Part shown: positions 1 through 6,175 of the stretch, in pieces
How positions within the stretch are numbered: the stretch's first letter is position 1
How the letters are laid out: every line of letters begins with the position of its first letter
Source of the DNA: Rubrobacter sp.
Lineage (GTDB): Bacteria > Actinomycetota > Rubrobacteria > Rubrobacterales > Rubrobacteraceae
Length of the DNA: 6,855 nt
Direction: 5' to 3'
NCBI GenBank assembly: GCA_020253895.1
Contig: JADDKG010000298.1
Coordinates: forward strand, 1-6,855
Position numbers and translations under genes: made by a program
The notes under the pieces: model-generated
Database searches by the model: none
What the model saw: the letters and a program-made list of their open reading frames with translations, nothing else
What the model was told of the DNA's origin: nothing

Positions 1-918
1 ATAGGCATCGAGGAGAACTGGACGGAGCGGGTGGTGGAGGGGATCGCGAAGACCGGCAAGCCGGTTGCGGGCTTCTCCATCGAGGGGTATGGGGATCTCG
101 AGACCGTCCGGCGGGCCTCCTGGAAGGCCAAGGAGTTTGTGCAGTGGGCTTCGGAGAGGAGGCGGGAGCCGGTTGGGCTCTCGGAGCTTGTGGTGAGCAT
201 AAAGTGCGGCGAGTCGGATACCACGACGGGGCTCGCCTCCTGCCCTACGGTGGGGGTGGTCGTGGACAGGCTCGTGGAGGAGGGTGCCGCCGTGATCTTC
301 GGGGAGACCTCGGAGCTCACCGGGGGAGAGCACCTCATCGCCGAGAGGATGGCGACCCCGGAGCTCAGGGAGAAGTTCATGCGGACCTACAGCGCCTACG
401 TTGGGGCCATCGAGGCGCGGGGCGTGGACCTGCTCGGCTCCCAGCCCACCCAGGGCAACATCGCCGGGGGGCTCTCCACCATCGAGGAGAAGGCCCTGGG
501 GAACATCCAGAAGACCGGAACCAAGGAGATCGTCGGGGTCCTGGAGCCCGCCGAGGCCCTGCCGGACGGGGCCTCCGGGCTCTACTTCATGGACAGCTCT
601 TCCGCCGCAGCGGAGCACATCACGCTCATGGCGGCGGGGGGTGCGGTGGTGCATCTCTTCCCAACCGGGCAGGGCAACGTGGTGGGCCATCCCGTAGAGC
701 CGGTGGTCAAGATCTCGGCCAACCCCAGGACGGTGCGCACGATGGCCGAGCACATAGACGTCGACGTGAGCGGTCTGCTCTCGCGCGAGCTCACCCTCCG
801 GGAGGCGGGGGATCTCCTGATGGACAATCTGGTGCGCACCGCCAACGGGCGCCTCACCGCCGCCGAGGTTCTGGGGCACAGGGAGTTCGTGATGACCCGG
901 CTCTACCCGAGCGCCTGA
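1..918 (+). CDS. suyB: UxaA/SuyB-family lyase large subunit, likely (2R)-sulfolactate sulfo-lyase subunit beta (5' partial)
   Basis: The open frame runs from the first base of the window to TGA at 916-918, so the true start lies upstream; 305 residues are visible. Family members are dehydratases or lyases acting on hydroxyacids: altronate (UxaA), galactarate (GarD), or 3-sulfolactate, which SuyAB cleaves to pyruvate and sulfite. Seen, counting from codon 1: [13 protein letters not shown] at 68-80 with the conserved Cys69, ETSEL around 102-106, and [18 protein letters not shown] at 156-173, all hallmarks of the UxaA C-terminal domain. At 222-226 it reads TGQGN where altronate and galactarate dehydratases usually have TGRGTP-like sequence, which suggests a different substrate. 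The small SAF-domain subunit (SuyA/UxaA-N) would be expected just upstream, outside the window. The superfamily is certain. The sulfolactate assignment rests on this motif, on my memory of SuyB sequences and on the two dehydrogenases downstream; altronate/galactarate-type dehydratase is the alternative. Confidence 0.85.
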   Translation: MGIEENWTERVVEGIAKTGKPVAGFSIEGYGDLETVRRASWKAKEFVQWASERRREPVGLSELVVSIKCGESDTTTGLASCPTVGVVVDRLVEEGAAVIFGETSELTGGEHLIAERMATPELREKFMRTYSAYVGAIEARGVDLLGSQPTQGNIAGGLSTIEEKALGNIQKTGTKEIVGVLEPAEALPDGASGLYFMDSSSAAAEHITLMAAGGAVVHLFPTGQGNVVGHPVEPVVKISANPRTVRTMAEHIDVDVSGLLSRELTLREAGDLLMDNLVRTANGRLTAAEVLGHREFVMTRLYPSA

Positions 919-937
919 GGCGAGGGGGGAAGAGAGG

Positions 938-1639
938 ATGTTCAGGCCGGTCTCGGACAAGCGGGCGCTCAGCGAGCGGGTCATCTCCCAGATAGCCGAC
1001 GCCGTGATCCAGGGCGAGCTCAAGCCCGGACAGAGGCTTCCTACCGAGCGGGAGCTCGCCGAGCAGTTCGGGGTAAGCCGGACGGTGGTGCGGGACGCCA
1101 TAAAGACCCTCTCTGGCAGGGGCATGCTCAGGGTGCGCCAGGGGGCGGGGATCTTCGTCGCCACAAGCGAGGAGCGGATGGAGAGGGAGCTTGGGCTCCT
1201 GCCGCTCGAGGGGGCGGGGCTGCGGGACCTCTTCGAGGTCCGCAAGGTCCTGGAGGCCCAGGCCGCCGAGTGGGCCGCCCAGAGGAGGAGCGCCCACCAC
1301 GTCGAGCGTCTCCGGCGGATCCTGCGGGAGGCCAGGGAGCACCAGGACGAGCTTGCGGTGCTGAGCGAGAGGGACGCCCGGTTCCACGTGGGGGTGGCCG
1401 AAGCCTCCCAGAACCTGGTGCTGGTGAGGGTGATGCTCACGCTCTTGGACCTGCTCGCCGCCTCCCGTCTCAGGTCCCTCGGCATACCGGGCCGGCCGCA
1501 GCTCTCCCTGGAGCAGCACGCCCGGGTGCTTGAGGCCATAGAGCAAAGAGACCCCCACGAGGCCCGCAGGGCGATGCTCTTCCACCTCGCCTCCGTAGAG
1601 GCCGCCATCTTCTCCCGGGAAGAGGGCGGGGAGGGATGA
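938..1639 (+). CDS. GntR-family (FadR/FCD subfamily) transcriptional regulator
   Basis: This 233-residue protein is a ligand-responsive DNA-binding regulator, of usual length for the FadR subfamily. The N-terminal winged helix-turn-helix is clear: a GELKPGQRLPTERELAEQFGVSR-type stretch begins at residue 26, followed by TVVRDAIKTLSGRGML (49-64) and the wing RVRQGAGIFV (65-74). The C-terminal FCD domain (about 95-225) keeps the family's metal/ligand residues: Asp146 and His150 in RDARFH, His194 in EQHARV, and His216 in LFHLAS. FCD domains commonly sense small carboxylates, so sulfolactate or a related hydroxyacid is a reasonable inferred effector. The ATG at 938 is preceded by a purine-rich ribosome binding site (about 926-936) and follows the upstream stop by 19 nt. 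Its 3' end overlaps the next gene in an ATGA. It probably controls this operon, but I saw no clear palindromic operator in the window; the operon promoter is likely upstream of it. Confidence 0.93.
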   Translation: MFRPVSDKRALSERVISQIADAVIQGELKPGQRLPTERELAEQFGVSRTVVRDAIKTLSGRGMLRVRQGAGIFVATSEERMERELGLLPLEGAGLRDLFEVRKVLEAQAAEWAAQRRSAHHVERLRRILREAREHQDELAVLSERDARFHVGVAEASQNLVLVRVMLTLLDLLAASRLRSLGIPGRPQLSLEQHARVLEAIEQRDPHEARRAMLFHLASVEAAIFSREEGGEG

Positions 1640-2586
1640 AGATCGTCGTCTCCGAGCTGCTCTGGCCGGAGGGCCTTGCGGAGCTCAGGAGCCTCGGGGA
1701 GGTCGTCTACGACCCCGGGCTCTGGCAGAGAGCGGGGGAGCTGCGCGGGAGGGTAGGGGAGGCTGAGGCCCTGATCGTCCGCAACCAGACCCGGGTGGAC
1801 AACAGGCTTCTCCGGGGGGCCGGGAGGCTCAGGGTGGTGGGACGCGTCGGGGTGGGGCTTGACAACATAGACCTCCAGGCGGCCCGGAAGCGGGGGATCA
1901 AGGTGGTCTACGCCCGCAACGCCAACGCCACCTCGGTCGCCGAGTACGTGCTTGCGGCCATGCTGCGGGCGTGCAGGGAGCTGGACGCCGCCTGCGAGGA
2001 CGTGCGTGCCGGGAGCTGGGACCGGGCCCGGTTCACCGGGGTGGAGCTCTGCGGCAAGACCCTCGGGCTCGTAGGGCTCGGTGAGATCTCCCGGCGGGTC
2101 GCCCGCCGGGCGGCGGCCTTCGGGATGCGCCTCCTCGGATACGACCCGTTCGTGGGCCCCTACGACTTTCCGGTGGCCGAGCTCGGGGTGAGGCCCGTGG
2201 GGCTGGAGGAGCTGCTGGAGAGTTCGGACTTTGTCAGCTTGCACCTGCCGCTTACCCCAAAGACCAGGAACCTGCTCTCGCTCAGGGAGCTCGGGAGGAT
2301 GAGACCCGAAGCCTGGCTCATAAACACCTCCCGCGGGAGCATTGTGAACGAGAGGGCGCTGCTTGAGGTGCTGGAAAAAGGTGCCATCGGCGGGGCTGTG
2401 CTCGACGTCTTGGAGGAGGAGCCTCCCCGGCCCGGGAGCCCGCTGCTCTCCCACGAGAGGGTCCTGATCACCCCGCACGTGGCCGGGCTCACCGGCGAGT
2501 CCCAGGTGCGCTCCTCGGTGCTCGTGGCCCGGGAGGTGGGGAAGGTGCTGAGGGGGGAGAGTTCGTTGTGCGTGGTCGGCGGATAA
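1636..2586 (+). CDS. slcC: D-isomer-specific 2-hydroxyacid dehydrogenase, candidate (S)-sulfolactate dehydrogenase
   Basis: A 316-residue NAD-dependent dehydrogenase of the SerA/phosphoglycerate dehydrogenase superfamily, with the catalytic and Rossmann domains complete and no C-terminal ACT domain. Seen: VGRVGVGLDNID at 68-79; Rossmann loop GLVGLGEIS at 144-152; Asp170 (GYDPF), which favours NAD(H) over NADP(H); and the catalytic triad Arg233 (TSRGSIVNE), Glu262 (DVLEEEPP) and His281 (TPHVAGLT). The third glycine of the usual GxGxxG is Ser152. The start is the ATG at 1636, which overlaps the upstream TGA (ATGA) and implies translational coupling. SlcC of sulfolactate degraders belongs to this superfamily and oxidises (S)-sulfolactate to sulfopyruvate. 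Assignment to SlcC comes from the neighbours (SuyB-like and Ldh_2 genes); general similarity cannot exclude a dehydrogenase for lactate, glycerate or another 2-hydroxyacid. Family is firm, substrate is inferred. Confidence 0.9.
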   Translation: MKIVVSELLWPEGLAELRSLGEVVYDPGLWQRAGELRGRVGEAEALIVRNQTRVDNRLLRGAGRLRVVGRVGVGLDNIDLQAARKRGIKVVYARNANATSVAEYVLAAMLRACRELDAACEDVRAGSWDRARFTGVELCGKTLGLVGLGEISRRVARRAAAFGMRLLGYDPFVGPYDFPVAELGVRPVGLEELLESSDFVSLHLPLTPKTRNLLSLRELGRMRPEAWLINTSRGSIVNERALLEVLEKGAIGGAVLDVLEEEPPRPGSPLLSHERVLITPHVAGLTGESQVRSSVLVAREVGKVLRGESSLCVVGG

Positions 2587-2595
2587 AAGAGGGGG

Positions 2596-2605
2596 TCCCC
2601 GGGGA
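2596..2605. repeat. 10-bp GC palindrome between slcC-like and comC-like genes
   Basis: The short gap after the TAA at 2584-2586 holds the perfect palindrome TCCCCGGGGA, just before the likely GTG start at 2607. It is too short and lacks a T-run, so it is not a terminator. It could be a weak RNA hairpin or an operator half, but in such GC-rich DNA it may be chance. Confidence 0.25.
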
Positions 2606-2606
2606 G

Positions 2607-2708
2607 GTGCGCCATCCGCCCGGGGAGCTGGAGCGCTTCTGCAGAGAGGTGCTCCTCAGGCTCGGCGTCCCCCGGAGGACGCCGCGGTTGCTGCGGGATC
2701 CTTGGTGA
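2607..2708 (+). pseudogene. Out-of-frame 5' end of the Ldh_2-family dehydrogenase gene
   Basis: From GTG at 2607 to TGA at 2706-2708 this frame encodes 33 residues. The first ~21 (HPPGELERFCREVLLRLGV) read like the N-terminal helix that normally opens malate/L-lactate dehydrogenase family proteins, just before the conserved VRAELxGxGSHG. The remainder (PRRTPRLLRDPW then stop) does not. Switching to the other frame at the C5 run 2669-2673 gives GVPPEDAAVAAGSLVRAEL, which restores the family pattern and joins the main open frame. One missing C (or two extra) would explain this. A GAGGGGG-type ribosome binding site lies at about 2589-2595. Without the shift, the main frame lacks a normal start region. 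Confidence 0.75.
2664..2683 (+). repeat. Inverted repeat (7-bp stem, 6-nt loop) at the frameshift
   Basis: GGCGTCC (2664-2670) and GGACGCC (2677-2683) are perfect inverted repeats around the loop CCCGGA. The C5 run where the reading frame changes spans the stem-loop junction. Such GC-rich hairpins are prone to base-calling compression and replication slippage, so the structure is relevant to why the frame is broken here. Confidence 0.55.
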
Positions 2709-3682
2709 GGGCTGAGCTCGAGGGCGCCGGCAGCCACGGCCTGGGGCGCCTCCCCGTCTACGCCCGGCGCATACGGGAAGGCAGGATCCAGGCCCGACCC
2801 CGGGTGCGGGTGGAGAGGGTTGGCGGGTGCGTGCTCCGGGTAGACGGGGGCAACGGGCTCGGGCAGGTCGTCTCCTACCGGGCGCTCGAGGCCGCCACCC
2901 CGGTGGCCCGCGAGCTCGGGATGGCCGGGGTTGCGGTAAGGAGGAGCAACCACTTCGGCGCGGCCTCCTTCTACTGCCAGATAGCCTGCCAGAAACAGAT
3001 GGCCCTCATCGCCACCACCAACTCCCCGCCCGGCATAGCCCCCTGGGGCGGGAGGGAGGCCCTGCTCGGCACCAACCCCATCGCCGTGGGCTTCCCCGTC
3101 AAGGGTGGCCCGCCGCTGATCGCCGACCTCTCCTCCAGCGTCGTTGCCCGCGGCAGGATAATGCTCGCCGCGAGGGAGGGGCGCAAGATCCCCGAAGGGT
3201 GGGCCATGGACAGCTCCGGCAACCCCACCACCGACCCCGAAGAGGCTCTAGAGGGGGCTGTGCTCCCGTTTGGAGGGGCCAAGGGGTACGCGCTCGCGCT
3301 TGCGGTGGAGGCGCTGGCCGGGGTGATCAGCGGGGCCTCGTCCAGCCCGGAGGTCGGCAACCTCTACCGTGACGGGGACCCTCCCGCGGACGTCGGCCAC
3401 CTCTTCATCCTCATCGACGTGGGCCGGTGGATGCCGCTTGAGGAGTACTACGCGAGGATGGGAAGGCTGCTTGGGCGGATAAAGTCCTCCCCGAAGGCCA
3501 GGGGAGCAGAGGAGATCCTCTACCCCGGCGAGCGGCGGCACAGGGCTTATCTCGCAAACAGCAGGGAGGGCCTCCGTCTTGAGCCCGGCCTGGAGGCGGA
3601 GCTCCGGAAGCTTGCGGTTGTGTTGGGGGTCGCGCCGCCCGGCGCGGGAGACAGAAGAGGAGGAGAGCGCGTTGACCGGTAG
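2702..3682 (+). CDS. comC: Malate/L-lactate dehydrogenase (Ldh_2) family oxidoreductase, candidate (R)-sulfolactate dehydrogenase; 5' end frameshifted
   Basis: The open frame from TTG at 2702 gives 326 residues of the Ldh_2 fold, a NAD(P)-dependent family unrelated to classical LDH that includes L-malate, L-sulfolactate (ComC) and diketogulonate (YiaK) reductases. Seen: VRAELEGAGSHG (2-13), in which His12 corresponds to the catalytic His44 of E. coli YiaK; DGGNGLGQV (48-56); RRSNHFGAA (80-88); APWGGREALLGTNPIAV (113-129); SSVVARG (145-151); GGAKGYALAL (191-200); and the normal C-terminal end near LGV at 308-310, followed by about 16 unconserved residues. The family's N-terminal helix is encoded at 2607-2670 in a different frame, so the intact gene would be 2607-3682 (about 358 residues); the TTG/GTG at 2702-2707 is probably not the natural start. 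ComC oxidises (R)-sulfolactate in salt-tolerant sulfolactate degraders. Pairing with the opposite-handed dehydrogenase upstream supports that role, but malate, lactate or another 2-hydroxyacid is possible. Confidence 0.85.
   Translation: MVRAELEGAGSHGLGRLPVYARRIREGRIQARPRVRVERVGGCVLRVDGGNGLGQVVSYRALEAATPVARELGMAGVAVRRSNHFGAASFYCQIACQKQMALIATTNSPPGIAPWGGREALLGTNPIAVGFPVKGGPPLIADLSSSVVARGRIMLAAREGRKIPEGWAMDSSGNPTTDPEEALEGAVLPFGGAKGYALALAVEALAGVISGASSSPEVGNLYRDGDPPADVGHLFILIDVGRWMPLEEYYARMGRLLGRIKSSPKARGAEEILYPGERRHRAYLANSREGLRLEPGLEAELRKLAVVLGVAPPGAGDRRGGERVDR
3658..3665 (+). promoter_or_regulatory. Ribosome binding site for the solute-binding protein
   Basis: AGGAGGAG lies 6 nt before TTG 3672-3674 and decides that start over the longer open frame from 3579, which would place some 45 residues before the Tat motif and overlap the upstream gene heavily. 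Confidence 0.75.
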
Positions 3683-4985
3683 CGAGGGTGCATGGAGCAG
3701 GCGGATCAGCCGCCGGGAGTTCGTCGGCCTGGGGGTTGCGGGGATGATCTCCGCGGGCCTCCTCGGGGCTGGCGGCTGCGGCGGAGGAGAGACGGGCTCA
3801 GACAACAGGCTCGTCTTCACCTTTGGCCCCGACCCCGGAGGCGGACTCAAGAAGCTCGTCGAGGAGTTCAACCGGCAGGACCGGGGTTTCCAGGTGGTCT
3901 GGCGCGAGATGCCGGCGGTGAGCGACGAGTACTTCGACCGGATCCGCACCCAGTTTCAGGCCGGTGGTGGTGACGTGGACGTCATCGGGGGGGACGTGAT
4001 CTGGCCGGCCCAGCTTGCGGCAAACGGCTGGATAGTGGACCTCTCGGACCGCTTCCCGGAGTCCGAGCGGAAGAAGTTCCTCGACGGTCCCATCGAGGCG
4101 AACACCTACAAGGGCAAGATCTACGGGGTCCCCTGGTTCACCGACGCGGGGATGTTCTACTACCGCAAGGATCTTCTGGAGCAGGCGGGGTACTCCGGTC
4201 CCCCCGAGACCTACGAGGAGCTGAAGGAGATGGCTCTTAAGGTAACCCGGGACACCGGCACCCGCTTCGGGTACGTGTTCCAGGGAGCGGCCGACGAGGG
4301 CGGGGTGGTCGACGCCCTGGAGTACGTCTGGAACTTCGGCGGCGAGGTCCTCTCCGGAGAGCGTGTGGTCATAGACAGCCCCGAGGCGGCTGCGGGGCTC
4401 CAGATGCGCCGCAGCATGATCACCGGCGGGATCGCTCCGCAGGCCACCGCCAACTACGGCACCCAGGAGTCTCAGGCTGCCTTCACCAACGGCGGGGTGG
4501 TCTTTATGCGCAACTGGCCCTTTGTTTACGACCTGCTCTCCGACCGGACCCTCTCCAGGGTGCGTCCCGAGCAGGTGGGGATCTCCCGGATACCCCACGC
4601 CGAGGGCGGACGGAGCTACAGCGGCCTCGGAGGCTGGAACCTCTTTATCAGCTCGCGGTCGGAGAAGCAGGAGGAAGCCTGGGAGTTTATCGAGTGGATG
4701 GCCGCCCCGGAGCAGCAGAAGACCTTCGCCCTGGAGAGCTCCCGGCTGCCCACGCTGAAAGAGCTCTACGGTGACGAGGAGATCCGGCGCCGGGTCCCGG
4801 TGGCCGCCCTGGGCGAGGAGGCGATACGCAGCGCCCGGCCGCGGCCCGTCTCTCCCTACTACTCGGACATGTCGCTGGTGATGCAGGACGCCTTTAACGC
4901 GGCGCTTAAGGGCGACCTTGGCACCGAGGAGGCGCTGCGCAAGATAGAGGAGGAGCTCCGGGGCATCGTGGCCCAGAACAAGTGA
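3672..4985 (+). CDS. ABC transporter sugar-binding lipoprotein (extracellular solute-binding protein family 1), Tat-exported
   Basis: From TTG 3672 the protein has 437 residues, typical of CUT1-type sugar-binding proteins, which capture a sugar outside the membrane and hand it to a permease/ATPase. Seen: a twin-arginine signal, SRREFV at 13-18, followed by a hydrophobic segment and GAGGC with Cys36 as the likely lipidated residue. The lipobox is loose, with Ala at -3. The mature part carries family features: GDVDVIGGDVIW (100-111), KIYGVPWFTDAGMFYYRKDLL (149-169), PPETYEELKEMA (177-188), FTNGGVVFMRNWP (271-283), LGGWNLFISS (319-328) and EEAWEFIEWM. These resemble trehalose/maltose/oligosaccharide-binding proteins, so a sugar or sugar glycoside is the probable ligand; the sequence alone does not name it. 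The start overlaps the preceding gene by 11 nt and the stop overlaps the next gene (GTGA). The matching permeases and ATPase are not in the window. Confidence 0.92.
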   Translation: MTGSEGAWSRRISRREFVGLGVAGMISAGLLGAGGCGGGETGSDNRLVFTFGPDPGGGLKKLVEEFNRQDRGFQVVWREMPAVSDEYFDRIRTQFQAGGGDVDVIGGDVIWPAQLAANGWIVDLSDRFPESERKKFLDGPIEANTYKGKIYGVPWFTDAGMFYYRKDLLEQAGYSGPPETYEELKEMALKVTRDTGTRFGYVFQGAADEGGVVDALEYVWNFGGEVLSGERVVIDSPEAAAGLQMRRSMITGGIAPQATANYGTQESQAAFTNGGVVFMRNWPFVYDLLSDRTLSRVRPEQVGISRIPHAEGGRSYSGLGGWNLFISSRSEKQEEAWEFIEWMAAPEQQKTFALESSRLPTLKELYGDEEIRRRVPVAALGEEAIRSARPRPVSPYYSDMSLVMQDAFNAALKGDLGTEEALRKIEEELRGIVAQNK

Positions 4986-6175
4986 GCCGGCCCCGGATCG
5001 CGGTGGGCCAGGCCGGCGGTCCCACCGCGGTGATGAACGCCAGCCTGCTGGGCTTTCTGGAGGCCTGCCCGCCGGGGGCTGAGGTCTACGGGGTGCTCGG
5101 CGGTTTCCGGGGGCTCGTGGAGGACTACCTCGTCCGCCTGCCGGCGGGCCCTTCCGCCGACCGGCGGCTGCTCTTTGTGCCGGGGGCCTGGCTCGGAGCG
5201 GGGCGCCATCCGCTATCGGAGGAGGACCTCGTCCGCTGCGTGGAGCGCCTGGCGGCCCGCCGGGTGCGGGCCCTCGCCATGATCGGGGGCAACGGCACCA
5301 TGTGGGCCTGCGCCCGGCTGGAGGAGGCAGCCCGTAGGGCGGGCTCGAAGCTTGCGGTTGCGGGCATCCCCAAGACCGTGGACAACGACCTCGCCGGCAC
5401 CGACCACGCCCCCGGCTTCCCGAGCGCCGCCCGGTACGTGGCCGCGATGGTCCGGGACGTCGGGGCGGATCTGGAGGCCATGCGGGGCTTTGAGGCGGTG
5501 CGGGTGCTCGAGACCATGGGCCGGAACGCGGGCTGGCTGGCCCTGAGCGCCGGGTACCTCCGGCGCGAGCCGCAGGACCCGCCGCACCTGATCTACGTCC
5601 CCGAGCGACCGTTCGACCCGGACTCCTTCCTGGAGGAGGTGGAGGCGGCCTTCCGGGCCCACGGGTTCGTGGTCGCGGTGGTGAGCGAGGGGCTCATCCG
5701 GAGGCCTCCCGAGGAGGGCCTGCGGAAGCCCGTGATCGGCGGCGTGGCCCCGGAGCTCGCCCGCCGGGTCGAGGAGTCCCTGGGGCTACCCGCCCGCGGG
5801 GAGCTGCTGGGGATGGGCCAGCGGAGCTTCGTGCTGGCCACCTCCTCCCTCGACCGGGAGGAGGCCCGCGAGCTCGGGAACCGGGCCGCCCGGTTGCTCC
5901 TGGAGGGCCGCTCCGGGCTGATGCCCGGGCTCCGCCGCCTGCCGGGAGCCCGGTACGGGGCGGAGGTGGAGGAGGTCCCGCTCGGGCGGGTGGCGGGCGC
6001 CGAGCGCCCCCTCCCGCCCGGGTGGGTGATCTCCCCTCCCGGAGAGGTGCCCGGAGACTTCCGGGGCTGGCTCGCCCCGCTCGTCGGTGAGGATCTCGCG
6101 CCGCACCCCCCGCCCCTCGGCCGGCGGCTCCTCGGGGGAGTGGCAAGACACGGAAGGGAGGACCGGAAGCCTTGA
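4982..6175 (+). CDS. Phosphofructokinase-superfamily (PfkA-type) sugar-phosphate or sugar kinase with mixed ATP/PPi signature
   Basis: This 397-residue protein has the whole PfkA fold: QAGGPTAVMNASL (10-22), IGGNGT (101-106), PKTVDNDLAGTDHAPGF (130-146) with catalytic base Asp134, ETMGRNAGW (177-185), IYVPERPF (204-211), VVAVVSEGL (230-238) and LGMGQRSF (276-283, sugar-phosphate Arg281). In E. coli numbering, ATP-PFKs have Gly104/Gly124 and PPi-PFKs have Asp104/Lys124. Here the equivalents are Gly105 and Lys131, so the phosphoryl donor cannot be called from sequence. Overall style (GGPTA, PKTVDNDL, the C-terminal WL.PLVGEDL tail) leans to the PPi-PFK group. It starts at GTG 4982 in a GTGA overlap with no Shine-Dalgarno at the usual spacing, so translation is probably coupled. 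Placement beside a sugar-binding protein and an isomerase suggests a dedicated catabolic kinase rather than the housekeeping glycolytic enzyme; fructose 6-phosphate, another ketose or sulfofructose are all possible substrates. Confidence 0.92.
   Translation: MSRPRIAVGQAGGPTAVMNASLLGFLEACPPGAEVYGVLGGFRGLVEDYLVRLPAGPSADRRLLFVPGAWLGAGRHPLSEEDLVRCVERLAARRVRALAMIGGNGTMWACARLEEAARRAGSKLAVAGIPKTVDNDLAGTDHAPGFPSAARYVAAMVRDVGADLEAMRGFEAVRVLETMGRNAGWLALSAGYLRREPQDPPHLIYVPERPFDPDSFLEEVEAAFRAHGFVVAVVSEGLIRRPPEEGLRKPVIGGVAPELARRVEESLGLPARGELLGMGQRSFVLATSSLDREEARELGNRAARLLLEGRSGLMPGLRRLPGARYGAEVEEVPLGRVAGAERPLPPGWVISPPGEVPGDFRGWLAPLVGEDLAPHPPPLGRRLLGGVARHGREDRKP
6155..6161 (+). promoter_or_regulatory. Ribosome binding site for the isomerase-like gene
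   Basis: AGGGAGG lies 10 nt before TTG 6172-6174, inside the end of the kinase gene, and supports TTG as the start of the following gene, for which no ATG or GTG occurs near the beginning of the conserved sequence. Confidence 0.5.

Noticed and set aside
144..995. Second + strand frame of 283 codons overlapping the lyase
   Set aside because: Arg/Gly/His-rich translation, an out-of-frame shadow of the lyase gene.
854..1585. 243-codon - strand open frame opposite the GntR gene
   Set aside because: Antisense shadow of a complete regulator with both domains intact; no motif of its own.
2587..2606. Possible terminator between the two dehydrogenase genes
   Set aside because: The GC palindrome is only 10 bp with no following T-run, and the next gene continues within 2 nt.
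3579..3671. Longer start for the solute-binding protein (ATG-type frame beginning at 3579)
   Set aside because: It would add 31 charged residues before a good Tat signal and overlap the conserved end of the dehydrogenase by about 100 nt; the AGGAGGAG site points to TTG 3672.
3798..4598. 266-codon - strand open frame opposite the solute-binding protein
   Set aside because: It mirrors codon positions of a well-supported gene; low-complexity His/Val/Gly/Leu-rich translation with no family pattern.
3607..5360. Identical 14-mer GAAGCTTGCGGTTG at 3607-3620 and 5347-5360
   Set aside because: Both copies encode Lys-Leu-Ala-Val in frame in different genes; best explained by codon bias, not a repeat element.
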